Assembly (NCBI RefSeq): GCF_000427095.1
Contig: NC_021487.1
Location: 744,001-808,000, forward strand
Direction: 5' to 3'
DNA from: Chthonomonas calidirosea T49
GTDB lineage: Bacteria > Armatimonadota > Chthonomonadetes > Chthonomonadales > Chthonomonadaceae
Length of the DNA: 64,000 bases
Below the pieces are notes generated by a model. The model did no database searches. It was not told the DNA's origin and saw only the letters and a list, made by a program, of their open reading frames with translations. A program made the position numbers and the translations under genes. Positions 1 to 9,380 of this stretch are shown here, piece by piece. How positions within the stretch are numbered: position 1 is the first letter of the stretch; every line of letters begins with the position of its first letter.

Positions 1-1
1 C

Positions 2-1732
2 GAAGGCAGCGGCGCTTCCTACGCCTCTCTGCGCGCCTTAGTAAAACAAGGCATTCTCTCGGTACGTGAAACTACTCGTTATCGCCTACCCTATAAGGCC
101 ACTTCGAGGCGCACCGCTCCCCCTTCCCTTACTCAATCCCAACAACAGGCAACACAACGAATACGTTCCTTCCTACAATCTCGCTCCCCAAAAACGCTTC
201 TGCTTTTCGGTGTTACCGCCAGCGGCAAGACCGAGGTCTACCTAGATGCTATCTCCTATACCCTTTCCCAAGGGCTTAACGCCCTTGTTCTCCTGCCAGA
301 GATCGCCCTCACCACCCAGGTGGCCGACACGTTCATCGGTCGCTTCGGCGAGCAGGTCGCCCTCCTACATTCGAGGCTGTCGGAAGGCGAACGCTACGAT
401 GAATGGCGCCGTGTGCAAAGCGGTGAAGCGCACATCGTCATTGGTGCTCGGTCTGCCATCTTTGCTCCCCTTCAGAACATCGGGCTTATCATTATGGATG
501 AAGAGCACGAACCATCCTATAAACAGGAGAAAGTACCGCGCTATAGTACGCGTGCGCTGGCCGAGGAGCGCGCACAATACAACAATGCCGTGTTGCTGTT
601 GGGTAGTGCCACACCAGCACTAGAAAGTTTCTACGCTTCGGAGTGCGGCACAATAGAGCGTATCGAAATGCTAGAGCGAGTAGATAACCGCCCCTTGCCT
701 CACGTCCACATCGTTGATATGCGTCAGGAGTTTCAGAAGAAGCCGACACTCTTCGCTCAACCTCTTGTTGAGGCCATTGCCGACCGACTATCCAGGCGCG
801 AGCAGGTCATCCTTTTTTTAAATCGGCGCGGCTACTCCCAGTTCGTTCTCTGTAGAGATTGCGGCTGGACGGCACGTTGTCCGAACTGTGCTATCTCTTT
901 AGCTTTCCATCTAGCCGACCGCTCTCTTAAATGCCACCATTGTAACTATCTGTCGTCGGCTCCTCTGCTCTGCCCCCAATGCGGTGGCAATCGGGTAAAA
1001 GGTTTTGGGCTGGGAACTGAACGTGTGGAAGAGGAGGCCTTGCTCCGTTTTCCGCAGGCTCGCATAGCGCGGCTCGACCGCGATACTACTACGCGGAAAG
1101 AGGCGCATGCGCGCATCGTGCGCGATTTTCGACAGGGAGAGGCCGATATTCTCATCGGTACTCAAATGGTCGCGAAAGGCCTCGATTTTCCGAAAGTTAC
1201 CTTAGTTGGGGTCATTAACGCGGACACCGCCATCAATATGCCAGACTTCCGTGCAGCGGAACGTACCTTTCAACTGTTGACCCAAGTGGCGGGCAGAGCC
1301 GGTCGCGGGGATATCGCTGGCGAGGTCATCATCCAAACCTTCTGTCCGGAACACTATGCCATTCAAGCGGCGAGCCGGCACGACTACATTGCCTTTTACC
1401 GCCAGGAGCTGATCTATCGCAAGGAGCTTTGTTACCCGCCTTTTAGCCGCCTCGCCAACCTGATCTGCGCTTCCACAAATGAAGAGGTGGCTGCATCCGG
1501 AGCGGAACGATTGGCAGCTGTGCTTGCTCGTCTTCGTCCTGCCTCCGTGGAGATCATTGGACCGGCACCAGCCTCTATCCCCAAACTCAAGACGCAATTT
1601 CGCCATCATGTAGTCCTCCGCACTTCCGTCGAGTTCCCGCTGCATCTCCTCATTCGTCAAGCGCTCGACTCACTGCCCTCTTCCCTGCGCCCTCTCATCA
1701 TGGTTGATATAGACCCCATCAGCATGGCATAA
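2..1732 (+). CDS. priA: Primosomal protein N' (PriA helicase), 5' end outside window
   Basis: PriA is the 3'-5' DNA helicase that reloads the replisome at stalled forks. About 576 codons are visible; the start lies before base 1. A Walker A motif GVTASGKTEVY begins near base 211, followed by the DEEH box (near base 499). The two interleaved zinc-binding motifs typical of PriA come next: CRDC, CPNC, CHHC and CPQC, between about 850 and 985. Helicase motifs IGTQMVAKGLDFP and QVAGRAGRG follow, then the C-terminal PriA domain. The only change I see in the P-loop is Ala where most family members have Gly (GVTGSGKTEVY). The stop is TAA at 1730-1732. The identity is firm; only the N-terminal DNA-binding domain is missing from view. 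Confidence 0.97.
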   Translation, partial: EGSGASYASLRALVKQGILSVRETTRYRLPYKATSRRTAPPSLTQSQQQATQRIRSFLQSRSPKTLLLFGVTASGKTEVYLDAISYTLSQGLNALVLLPEIALTTQVADTFIGRFGEQVALLHSRLSEGERYDEWRRVQSGEAHIVIGARSAIFAPLQNIGLIIMDEEHEPSYKQEKVPRYSTRALAEERAQYNNAVLLLGSATPALESFYASECGTIERIEMLERVDNRPLPHVHIVDMRQEFQKKPTLFAQPLVEAIADRLSRREQVILFLNRRGYSQFVLCRDCGWTARCPNCAISLAFHLADRSLKCHHCNYLSSAPLLCPQCGGNRVKGFGLGTERVEEEALLRFPQARIARLDRDTTTRKEAHARIVRDFRQGEADILIGTQMVAKGLDFPKVTLVGVINADTAINMPDFRAAERTFQLLTQVAGRAGRGDIAGEVIIQTFCPEHYAIQAASRHDYIAFYRQELIYRKELCYPPFSRLANLICASTNEEVAASGAERLAAVLARLRPASVEIIGPAPASIPKLKTQFRHHVVLRTSVEFPLHLLIRQALDSLPSSLRPLIMVDIDPISMA

Positions 1733-1736
1733 CTTC

Positions 1737-3251
1737 TCACTTCACCTGCGCCAACAAAAAGCGTGGCCAATGCGGGGCCGCACGGGTGATGGCGAGATTG
1801 TAGTAGGAGTTGATAAAACCACTTGGTGCTGGCACATAGACCGCCAGCCCATGAGAACCATCTTGCCCTGCTGGACCGTGCATCGATTCAAGAATAGCTC
1901 CGTCTGGCCCGGTAAGTGCATTCTCCATAGCAATGGCCGCTTGCTGCATGTCCGTATCGGATGTCCCCGTTCTTACCAGCTCCGCATAGTCCCACAAGTC
2001 CTTATTGTCTCGATAGCTCGTCGTGTAGTGTTGTGCTCCGCCAAGCTGACGGTTTTGGAAATTAGGGTCCTGACGAAGCCGATAAAACAGATTCTGCTGG
2101 TCGTTCACATGAATGCTGAGCACAGCTCCAAAATTGTCGAGCGCACTGGCCGTACTATCCATTCGACTTAGGTCTATCATGGACTGCGTAAGCTCAGAGG
2201 CATACCCTCCTGTATTGTTTACATAGAGTGGATCATTGATAAACTCATGGATGATCGCGTTTCCTAAATCGCAGTCGGTAAATGTGCCTCCGCTTGCTTT
2301 CAGATCGCCAAGCCATTTGTCATACGGATAGCCAGGCGCCGGCGGACTCTCTTCTGAACCGACCATGATTCGAGCAGAATGCCGAACTTCATAGGCCACC
2401 TCGATCATCTGTTCAAGAGAGCAGTCAAGAATAAGCATATCTATCGGCTGTGCCGCTGCCGCCAAGGCCTGAGGCAACTCCCATGTCTCAATCTCATCGG
2501 TATATTCGTCATCCTCTGCAACAGCCCTCGTCCCGACATTGGGCGGCGCGACCTTGCTCTCAGCCGAGCGGTAGACATTTAACCACCCGGAACCGTGATC
2601 CCATATCACCAATGCCACATTATCAGCAGGAAAGGTCTGAGTTCCCCACCGCACAAAGTCCGCTAACGCCTGATAACTTCCCATATCTTCAGTGCCATTG
2701 GGACGGCCATTGGGGTCGGGCAAGGTGTCCTTGAAACCGGTAGTATTGACAGGAGTGTTTCCGGGCGGGTCCGGCAACCGATCGCTGTTCAACGGGCGCG
2801 TATCGCCATTGCTTATCGCATTGATATCGGCCTGACTGTGCTGATGAATAAGGTACCTTCGAACTCCATAAAAGGAGGGGTTACAGTCTGGGCAGTTATT
2901 GGTTTTGCTAGCCGGTATCTGCTTCCACTGCAGCACAATGTTAATGTTGCTATCGGAGCCCACTGAGGCCATCTGCGCTACATTTTCCAAGCTGTAGGGC
3001 TGCAGATTGTTAGCAGCCTGCATGTAGATGAGGATCGTCCAACGCGCTCGTCCATTCTGATGTGGGTTGGCACTGCAAGCTGCACGGCCTGTGTAGGGGC
3101 CAGGAGTCGGTGGAGGTAAGTTTGAACCTCCTGCACTGCCCCCTACACCGCTTGTTCCCCCTCCACAGCCCGACAGAGATGCCGCAATAACACCAAATAT
3201 ACCAATGCAAACGCCTACTCTTTGCCATCCGTACTGCAGCCTACTGACCAT
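1737..3251 (-). CDS. Clostripain-like (peptidase C11) lipoprotein with substituted nucleophile position
   Basis: A 504-aa exported protein. The N-terminus has a hydrophobic stretch and a lipobox LSGC (Cys29), followed by a Gly/Ser/Pro-rich linker, so it is probably a lipoprotein. Residues 71-110 (WTILIYMQAANNLQPYSLEN) match the start of the clostripain family domain, and the catalytic His sits in VIWDHGSGW (His219). The family's nucleophile segment is usually D-A-C-L. Here the aligned stretch, anchored on the following EVAYE, reads D276-C277-S278-L279, so Ser stands at the nucleophile position and a Cys sits one residue earlier. The protein may therefore be inactive or altered. It is convergent with priA, with a 4-nt gap. 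Family assignment is good; activity is uncertain. Confidence 0.85.
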   Translation of the reverse strand: MVSRLQYGWQRVGVCIGIFGVIAASLSGCGGGTSGVGGSAGGSNLPPPTPGPYTGRAACSANPHQNGRARWTILIYMQAANNLQPYSLENVAQMASVGSDSNINIVLQWKQIPASKTNNCPDCNPSFYGVRRYLIHQHSQADINAISNGDTRPLNSDRLPDPPGNTPVNTTGFKDTLPDPNGRPNGTEDMGSYQALADFVRWGTQTFPADNVALVIWDHGSGWLNVYRSAESKVAPPNVGTRAVAEDDEYTDEIETWELPQALAAAAQPIDMLILDCSLEQMIEVAYEVRHSARIMVGSEESPPAPGYPYDKWLGDLKASGGTFTDCDLGNAIIHEFINDPLYVNNTGGYASELTQSMIDLSRMDSTASALDNFGAVLSIHVNDQQNLFYRLRQDPNFQNRQLGGAQHYTTSYRDNKDLWDYAELVRTGTSDTDMQQAAIAMENALTGPDGAILESMHGPAGQDGSHGLAVYVPAPSGFINSYYNLAITRAAPHWPRFLLAQVK

Positions 3252-3361
3252 CTCAAATACCTGTTAAAATCTTTATGTTTGCTTTAGTATTCCACACCTC
3301 CTTTCCCCAATGCAAGGGCATGTTGTTACAAACAGCTGTCCCGGTATATGCCCAGCTATAC

Positions 3362-4222
3362 CTACATATATCCGGCAACACCAAGCAGCTCCCGGATCTC
3401 CTCGTCGGTAGAGGGATCGGCAAGAAGTTGCGCAGTCAGCCCGTTGGCGGGTTTAACTCCGTAGATGCTCGGCTTCTGCCAGGTTGGCCCATAGCTCCAT
3501 AGCAGCAGACGCCGCATAGAGCAGCCTGGTTGAGTGGGCATGGCGCGATGCCATAAGGAACCATGCATGATCACCGCACTGCCAGCTGGTACTTTCAAAA
3601 CCACTTGGCCGGGTTTGTCATCAAAAACGTCCTTGTCGAGATCGCGCTCCAACCAATGATGCGAACCCGGCACGACGCACAAAGGCCCACTTCTCTCATC
3701 TATATCGTCTAGATAGAGCAGCACCTCGATCGTTTCAGGGCGAGCAAAGAATGGCGGAATGGGGTCGGGAACCACTCGCTGGTGGAAATGCCACTCGGTC
3801 TCCTTGTTTGGATCATCCGGGAAACAGACGCGACCGGTTAGACCGCGCCACTGCACCGAAGGGCCCAGCAGTGCCCTAGCAACTGATAGCGTCGGTTGAA
3901 AGGTTAGCAACTCCAAAAACGTCGGGTGCTTATCCAAAAGATGGCGGATGAATATCCCTCCAAAAGCGCGCCCGCCCCCTGTTTCTAAATTCGTATCCGC
4001 CGCAATCGCCTCATCCAACGCACAACGGAGCCGTTCCACCTGATCCATCGGGATCAAGCGCTCCCGAACTAGATAACCGTCCTTCACAAACGTGGCGATC
4101 TCCTCGGGAGTAGCTAGCACCTCGACCTCTCGAATCGGGTATCCACGATGCGCATCGCGCACTTTGTAGGTAATACGGTACCTTCCTGGAATAGCCTCTG
4201 GGTTGAACCGTATTGTCTTCAT
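3362..4222 (-). CDS. Phytanoyl-CoA dioxygenase (PhyH) family protein, HxH variant
   Basis: A 286-aa protein of the PhyH fold, the Fe(II)/2-oxoglutarate oxygenase-like family. Recognisable parts are the core strand RGLTGRVCF, the motif region WHFHQRVV (His145, His147), the segment LCVVPGSHHW typical of the family, and the distal His region IMHGSLWHR (His220 or His225), followed by Arg237/Arg238 that could bind 2-oxoglutarate. The usual facial triad starts H-x-D; here it reads H-x-H. It may be an iron-binding variant or a non-classical subfamily. The start ATG is preceded by AAAGGAG about 10 nt upstream. It stands alone, and its substrate is unknown. Confidence 0.8.
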   Translation of the reverse strand: MKTIRFNPEAIPGRYRITYKVRDAHRGYPIREVEVLATPEEIATFVKDGYLVRERLIPMDQVERLRCALDEAIAADTNLETGGGRAFGGIFIRHLLDKHPTFLELLTFQPTLSVARALLGPSVQWRGLTGRVCFPDDPNKETEWHFHQRVVPDPIPPFFARPETIEVLLYLDDIDERSGPLCVVPGSHHWLERDLDKDVFDDKPGQVVLKVPAGSAVIMHGSLWHRAMPTQPGCSMRRLLLWSYGPTWQKPSIYGVKPANGLTAQLLADPSTDEEIRELLGVAGYM

Positions 4223-4470
4223 CGTCCAAGTTCTCCTTTCACGTGATTAAGCCTAGACATGATACGAAATACTACCCGAATATGTAGCCTTGCCACTATA
4301 GGGCCATTCCCTTCAACAGATAGACTTGCTTTAGCCCTAACTCTCTCTAGGGAACTTATCCAGAGGTTTGCACTTATTCCATAAAAAGACGCTACAAGAC
4401 AATTGAGGTATGTAGGATTCGTTATCCCCTTTCTTGAATATAAGTAGAAAAACAATGGAAAGGTAGCTAT

Positions 4471-6669
4471 ATGCCGTACACACTACCTGATACCAACATT
4501 TTTCGACGCCGTTTTTTCTCCTCTCTCGCCATCCCTCTTGGCGCCGAGGCCATTCTCATTGGCGTGCTCTTCTGGAACGTACTTGCCCTTAGAAATGCTA
4601 TCTTTTGGGTAAATCATACCTATCAGGTCGTCTCCAATGCCGAAAACCTTCAACGCAACTTTAATGAGGCCGAATCGGCCTATCTCCACTTTCTCATCTT
4701 CCATTCTCCCACCTCCCTTACCACATATCAAGCCGTCACGGTTTCGCTCTCTCGTTCTATCTCGTCGCTACAAAGAGAGATTGCCGATAACCCTATCCAA
4801 GTCCGCCGGCTCAACACCGTCAAAACTTTATTAGCCGATTGGCGTTATGCTACCCAAAAAAACATTGCTGCTCCCACACGAAGTTCCGTTCTCAAAGCCG
4901 TCGCGCTACATGCATTTCGTGCTCACCAAAACCTAGACGTCCTTCTAGGTGCCTTTATTGGGGAAGAGAAGAGATTGCTAACGCAGCGGCTTCGTACGTA
5001 CAGTGATAATCTCATCCTCATGTTTGCTATTATAGGCCTGCTCTCGCTTACCAGTATTACCCTCGTCTTTTGGGGGTTCAATAATTTAAGAACACTTTCG
5101 AGCAACTACGAGCGCTCCTTAACACTAGGCCGTTCCCAGTTCGACCAGCTCCAAAAAGAGAAAGAGTTCCGCGACAAAGTCCTCGAAAACAGTGTGATTT
5201 CTATCGTGGTCATAGCTAGAGAAGGGCGCTTTTCCTATGTCAACCAGAAGGCCGCTCAACTCCTCGGCTACACTCCTGAAGAGCTTATCGGCCAATCGTT
5301 TCTTATGGCGGTTCCTCCCGACGAGGCAGAAAGACTGCAAGCGATGTTCGACCGCACTTTACACGAGAAAAGCTCTGTAACCGATGTTGAGGTCCGCGCT
5401 CTCCGCAAAGATGGCTCTATTCGGAATGTAGTGTTTGGCTGGGTGCCCCTGCTCTCAGAAAACGAGGTTATCGGCCTAGTCGCCTGCGGCATGGATATCA
5501 CCGAGAAAAAACGCCTCGAACAGGAGCTATTGGCCGCTCAAAAACTGGAGAGTCTCGGCCGGCTTGCCGGAGGTATCGCACATGACTTCAATAACGTTCT
5601 CACCGCCATCTTTGGCTACATGGAGCTCGCTTCCGAAGAGCTTCCCCCCAATCACCCGGTTCAAGTGCGACTTCGCGACACAGAGCGCGCTGCTGAGAGT
5701 GCCGCAACGCTTACTCAGCAGCTGTTGGCCTTCGCGCGTCGTCAGATCATACAACCCCGCCTCATCCGTCTTGATGAACTCGTCCAAAACATTCAGCCTA
5801 TGCTCCAAAGGCTTATCGGGGAAAATATCGAGTTGCGCGTCAAAGTGGAACAGGTTCATCTGGTCAAGGTAGACCCTGGTCAAATGGAGCAGATACTTGT
5901 GAACCTGGCGGTCAATGCACGCGATGCAATGCCTGAAGGTGGCGTGCTCACGATCGGCGTGGAAGACGTCTTTATTGATGAAACCTATGCCCAGCGCCAT
6001 GAGGAGGTACGCCCCGGCAATTATGTTATGCTTACGGTGAGCGATACTGGGGTAGGAATGGACCAAAGTATTCACCAACACATCTTTGAACCCTTTTTTA
6101 CCACGAAACCGCAAGGCCGCGGCACCGGTCTTGGCCTTGCAACATGCTATGGCATCGTAAAGCAAGCTGGAGGCCATATCTGGCTCTACAGTGAGCCGGG
6201 ACATGGTACAACTTTTAAAATATTCCTTCCCCACGCCGAAGGCGCCCCAGAAGAGCTTCAACCGCATGAATCTACCCTACCCCCGGTGCCTAAGGGCACA
6301 GAAACTATCCTCCTCGCCGAAGACGAACCGAGCGTGCGTGAAGTTGCCGCTTCCGCGCTTCGGGCGCAAGGCTATACGGTGCTGGAAGCAGGCTCTGGAG
6401 ACGAGGCCATCCGGCTTGCCGAGCGTCATCCCGACCCCATTCATCTTCTTATCACCGACGCCATTATGCCCAGCATGAGCGGACGCGATCTCGCCGAACA
6501 CCTCCGGCAAACTCGCAAGGTCGAGAAGGTCCTCTATATCTCAGGCTACACGGAAAACGCCATCGTCCATCAGGGTGTGCTCGAACAAGGTATTTTCTTT
6601 CTACCTAAACCTTTTACACCGAGTGGTCTTCTACGAAAAGTTCGCGAGGTGCTTGATAGTCCTGCTTAA
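4471..6669 (+). CDS. Hybrid sensor histidine kinase: CHASE3, PAS, HisKA, HATPase, receiver
   Basis: A 732-aa membrane sensor. A first transmembrane segment (about residues 17-40) and a second (about 185-208) flank a CHASE3-like extracytoplasmic domain containing an AESAYLHFL helix and a DNPIQVRRL end. A PAS domain follows (about 235-345, with LGYTPEELIGQS). The dimerisation domain has the phospho-acceptor box GRLAGGIAHDFNNVL (His371), and the ATPase domain has NLAVNARDAMPEGG, DTGVGM and GTGLGLATC. A C-terminal receiver carries the phospho-acceptor Asp663 in ITDAIMP and Lys in LPKPF. The layout is that of a hybrid kinase without a DNA-binding output, so it must signal to another protein. The start is supported by GGAAAGG at 4457-4463. 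The next gene encodes a secreted beta-helix protein 27 nt downstream. Confidence 0.92.
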   Translation: MPYTLPDTNIFRRRFFSSLAIPLGAEAILIGVLFWNVLALRNAIFWVNHTYQVVSNAENLQRNFNEAESAYLHFLIFHSPTSLTTYQAVTVSLSRSISSLQREIADNPIQVRRLNTVKTLLADWRYATQKNIAAPTRSSVLKAVALHAFRAHQNLDVLLGAFIGEEKRLLTQRLRTYSDNLILMFAIIGLLSLTSITLVFWGFNNLRTLSSNYERSLTLGRSQFDQLQKEKEFRDKVLENSVISIVVIAREGRFSYVNQKAAQLLGYTPEELIGQSFLMAVPPDEAERLQAMFDRTLHEKSSVTDVEVRALRKDGSIRNVVFGWVPLLSENEVIGLVACGMDITEKKRLEQELLAAQKLESLGRLAGGIAHDFNNVLTAIFGYMELASEELPPNHPVQVRLRDTERAAESAATLTQQLLAFARRQIIQPRLIRLDELVQNIQPMLQRLIGENIELRVKVEQVHLVKVDPGQMEQILVNLAVNARDAMPEGGVLTIGVEDVFIDETYAQRHEEVRPGNYVMLTVSDTGVGMDQSIHQHIFEPFFTTKPQGRGTGLGLATCYGIVKQAGGHIWLYSEPGHGTTFKIFLPHAEGAPEELQPHESTLPPVPKGTETILLAEDEPSVREVAASALRAQGYTVLEAGSGDEAIRLAERHPDPIHLLITDAIMPSMSGRDLAEHLRQTRKVEKVLYISGYTENAIVHQGVLEQGIFFLPKPFTPSGLLRKVREVLDSPA

Positions 6670-6696
6670 ATCCTGTTCTACCCGAGAAGGTCGCAT

Positions 6697-9006
6697 ATGC
6701 CTAGCCGTTTTGTCTACCGGTATCCCAATACTCTGTTTACGGCTTATCAAGGGATGCTCTATACAACCCTCTTACTCTGCCCGTTCTCTTTGCAAGCACA
6801 GCAAGTTGTGCTAAAGCCAAATTCTGTCGTCTCAAAAGCCACCATTTTCCGCCCAGGCACTTACACCCTCGAAGACCGCGATCTCCCTATGCTGGTTGTC
6901 CGTGGTCAAAACTTTACCCTCGACCTACGTAACGTTCGCATCCGTGGCGCTTACCATAACCGCGGCATCGGCATCTATATCGTCCATTCGCATAACATCA
7001 CGATCCGCCATGCCAACGTGGCAGGCTGTCTCTATGGCATTCTTATCGAAAACTGTCGGTCAATTCGTATACTAGATAGCGATCTATCTCATAACGGATG
7101 TCCGAAGGTCGGTACTATCATTGATGAAAGTGGAAACCAACCCCAAGACCAATGGGGAGCCGGAATTTTGGTGCGTAACAGCGCATATTGTTCCATCTCC
7201 AACAGCATAGCCCAATATGCATGGGATGGTATTGATCTGGTGCGTTCTCAAAACTGTATCCTTACCAACTGCGCTCTCTCCTACAACAACAATTGGGGAA
7301 TACACCTATGGCAAGCCAGCCATAACATCATCCGCAATAACCGCGCTATCTGGTGTACAACAGGAGCAGGGCAGCTCTATCAAGCTCTCGGCGGATGGTC
7401 AACTCTCGATTCGGCCGGCATCTGTTTGGAACATGCCAGCAGCAATAACCTGGTAGAAGGAAATGACTTTCGCTTTGGCGGCGACGGCATTTTCGTTCGC
7501 GCAAATGAAGGCCCCCTCGTCCCAGGACATACCGTTCCGCCCCGTTTCAGCTCCGACAACAACTGTTTTCGCAACAATGACTGCTCCTTTAGTCCTAACA
7601 ATGCCATCGAGGTAGACCTGGTGGCCAACACGATCATCGAGCAGAATAACTGCTCTAATTCAAACTATGGATTATGGCTCGGCTATTCCCGCAATACAAA
7701 AGTGCGGGGCAACGAGTGCATCAACGACACCACAAGGGCCGTTGAGATCGAAAATGGCCAAAACATTCTCTTAGAAGGCAACGTTTTCGGTTTCGACGTC
7801 CCAAAGCAAGATACGCCTCTGGTTTATCTGCGACAAAATGGCCGTGATTCTGTTCCCTCCGGACCTTATCATATAACGGGTAATCTCTTCTATGGAGCCA
7901 GAACCCCATTAAAACTTCTGAACACACAAGCAGACCTCTTCCATAACTTCTTTTGTCTCCCATCTCAATTCTCGGTGGTATCTCCTACGAGCTATATTGA
8001 AGCCGATCCGCTATCTCACTATCAAAATCGCGATCCCGTCGTCTATTCTGAGGACGATCGAGCTACTCTTCCTCCCCTACCGTATAAACTCCAGGTCGGC
8101 AAGCCACTCCTTCTTTCCAACCTTCACTTGCGCCTTCCCCTTGTCGTACCCGTTGTTGAACTGAACGGCATTCCCCTGTGGGTCAAAGCCTATCGCAAGG
8201 ATCATTTAAAGCTGGAAATACCAACCGATTTTTGGGATCGGCCTCACGCTTCCTCAGCCGAGCTGCGTCTTTTTGATGGATATGGTTGGAGCCACATCGC
8301 GCGCATTGCCGTGGACTATCCTGCAAGCACTTCAGATATTCAAACGGTAATGCCAAACCCAATGCACCCAGGAGATATCGTTACGCTCGAAGGAAGACAC
8401 CTTGGTCGTGGACGGCTACGTGTCAACGGCAAGATCGTTTGGCCGATAGCCCACACGGAATCGTCCATCCGATTCCAACTACCCTACACCATCTTGACAT
8501 CCCGTGGGCTTAACCTCCTCCTAGAGCGCCAGGGGGAATATCTCACCCCTCCCTTGTCTCTTTTTGTGGAGGTTCTTCCTCAAAATGTTCCCCATCTGAT
8601 TGAGGTCCGCTTCGAGCCAAAAACGCTTCATGTGGGCGAGCTGTTAAAAGTGACCTTCGTCCTTAAAAACAACTTACCGGTCGCTGCCCCTCTCATGCAA
8701 GCGCCCAAACCCGGTTTCGTCTACAACGAAAACCAATCATGGCAGCAGGCGGGCTACGAGGAAGAGGCAGGAACGCTCGAGCTCGCCGTTACCTCCGATC
8801 ATCCTGGCGATCTTCCGCCAGGCCTGTGGCCCTATCGGTTTGGCTTCGGGCAAGCCACCTTGCCGGCACATCAAACCCTGGAAGTTAAGGGCTTCATTCG
8901 TGTACAGACTCCTGGCACACATCTTTACCGAGCAGGCCTCGTCGTAGCGGGAGAACGCTTTATAGACGACGGCGTCTTTCCAACCCAAATTACCGTTCTG
9001 CCTTAG
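6697..9006 (+). CDS. Secreted right-handed parallel beta-helix protein
   Basis: A 769-aa exported protein. The hydrophobic N-terminus (about residues 19-33, ending near LQAQQ) looks like a signal peptide. Residues about 70-400 show many short repeats of the type N-x-I-x-x-N-x-x-x-x-x-G-I, such as NCRSIRILDSDLSHN and SHNIIRNNRA, which form the coils of the NosD/pectate-lyase beta-helix fold. An IPT/TIG-like beta-sandwich follows (about 545-625, MPNPMHPGDIVTLEGRHLG) and then a further beta-rich C-terminal domain. I cannot name a substrate; such proteins are often carbohydrate-binding or -cleaving. The start has GAGAAGG 6 nt upstream. It may be cotranscribed with the upstream histidine kinase and the downstream ferredoxin (9-nt gap). 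Confidence 0.8.
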   Translation: MPSRFVYRYPNTLFTAYQGMLYTTLLLCPFSLQAQQVVLKPNSVVSKATIFRPGTYTLEDRDLPMLVVRGQNFTLDLRNVRIRGAYHNRGIGIYIVHSHNITIRHANVAGCLYGILIENCRSIRILDSDLSHNGCPKVGTIIDESGNQPQDQWGAGILVRNSAYCSISNSIAQYAWDGIDLVRSQNCILTNCALSYNNNWGIHLWQASHNIIRNNRAIWCTTGAGQLYQALGGWSTLDSAGICLEHASSNNLVEGNDFRFGGDGIFVRANEGPLVPGHTVPPRFSSDNNCFRNNDCSFSPNNAIEVDLVANTIIEQNNCSNSNYGLWLGYSRNTKVRGNECINDTTRAVEIENGQNILLEGNVFGFDVPKQDTPLVYLRQNGRDSVPSGPYHITGNLFYGARTPLKLLNTQADLFHNFFCLPSQFSVVSPTSYIEADPLSHYQNRDPVVYSEDDRATLPPLPYKLQVGKPLLLSNLHLRLPLVVPVVELNGIPLWVKAYRKDHLKLEIPTDFWDRPHASSAELRLFDGYGWSHIARIAVDYPASTSDIQTVMPNPMHPGDIVTLEGRHLGRGRLRVNGKIVWPIAHTESSIRFQLPYTILTSRGLNLLLERQGEYLTPPLSLFVEVLPQNVPHLIEVRFEPKTLHVGELLKVTFVLKNNLPVAAPLMQAPKPGFVYNENQSWQQAGYEEEAGTLELAVTSDHPGDLPPGLWPYRFGFGQATLPAHQTLEVKGFIRVQTPGTHLYRAGLVVAGERFIDDGVFPTQITVLP

Positions 9007-9015
9007 AGCAAATTT

Positions 9016-9375
9016 ATGAAAGCACAGGTGGAAATTATCGTTGAGAGGGAGGGTGTCAGCCTTGAAGAGGAGAAAGGTTCGGATGTCAACCGAATCCTAG
9101 CTGTAGAAGGCTATACGCTACTCGATGCGCTCTTAGACACTGGCATCGCCCTTCCGCACGAATGTGGGGGCAACTGTGCCTGCACTACTTGCCGAGTCTT
9201 CGTTGAAGCAGGCGCGGAACTGCTATCTCCTATGGAGGAGGCGGAACGCGATAGGTTGATTCTGGAAAATGTCTATCAACCTCGTATTCGGCTCGCATGC
9301 CAAGCCCTTATTCGAAGCCCCAACAACAGCCTTTCCTCCGATCTGCGTATCAAGCTGCTGATCCCGCCTAGTTAA
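9016..9375 (+). CDS. 2Fe-2S ferredoxin (adrenodoxin/Isc type)
   Basis: A 119-aa electron carrier. The cluster motif is C-x5-C-x2-C (Cys50, Cys56, Cys59) within HECGGNCACTTCRVFV, with the fourth ligand Cys95 in RLACQ. An extra Cys54 lies inside the loop, as in E. coli Fdx. The spacing is that of vertebrate-type (adrenodoxin, Isc) ferredoxins rather than plant-type. It is slightly extended at both ends compared with the roughly 110-residue norm. No partner reductase or isc genes are in the window, so its role, iron-sulfur assembly or a P450/oxygenase, cannot be decided. It is convergent with mnmG. Confidence 0.9.
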   Translation: MKAQVEIIVEREGVSLEEEKGSDVNRILAVEGYTLLDALLDTGIALPHECGGNCACTTCRVFVEAGAELLSPMEEAERDRLILENVYQPRIRLACQALIRSPNNSLSSDLRIKLLIPPS

Positions 9376-9380
9376 CTACT

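Noticed and set aside
4219..4455. 78-codon minus-strand frame upstream of the PhyH gene
   Set aside because: No Shine-Dalgarno and no similarity; it lies in an AT-richer promoter region.
5527..6267. Minus-strand open frame of 246 codons opposite the histidine kinase
   Set aside because: It is a shadow of the kinase domain, whose plus-strand motifs are complete.
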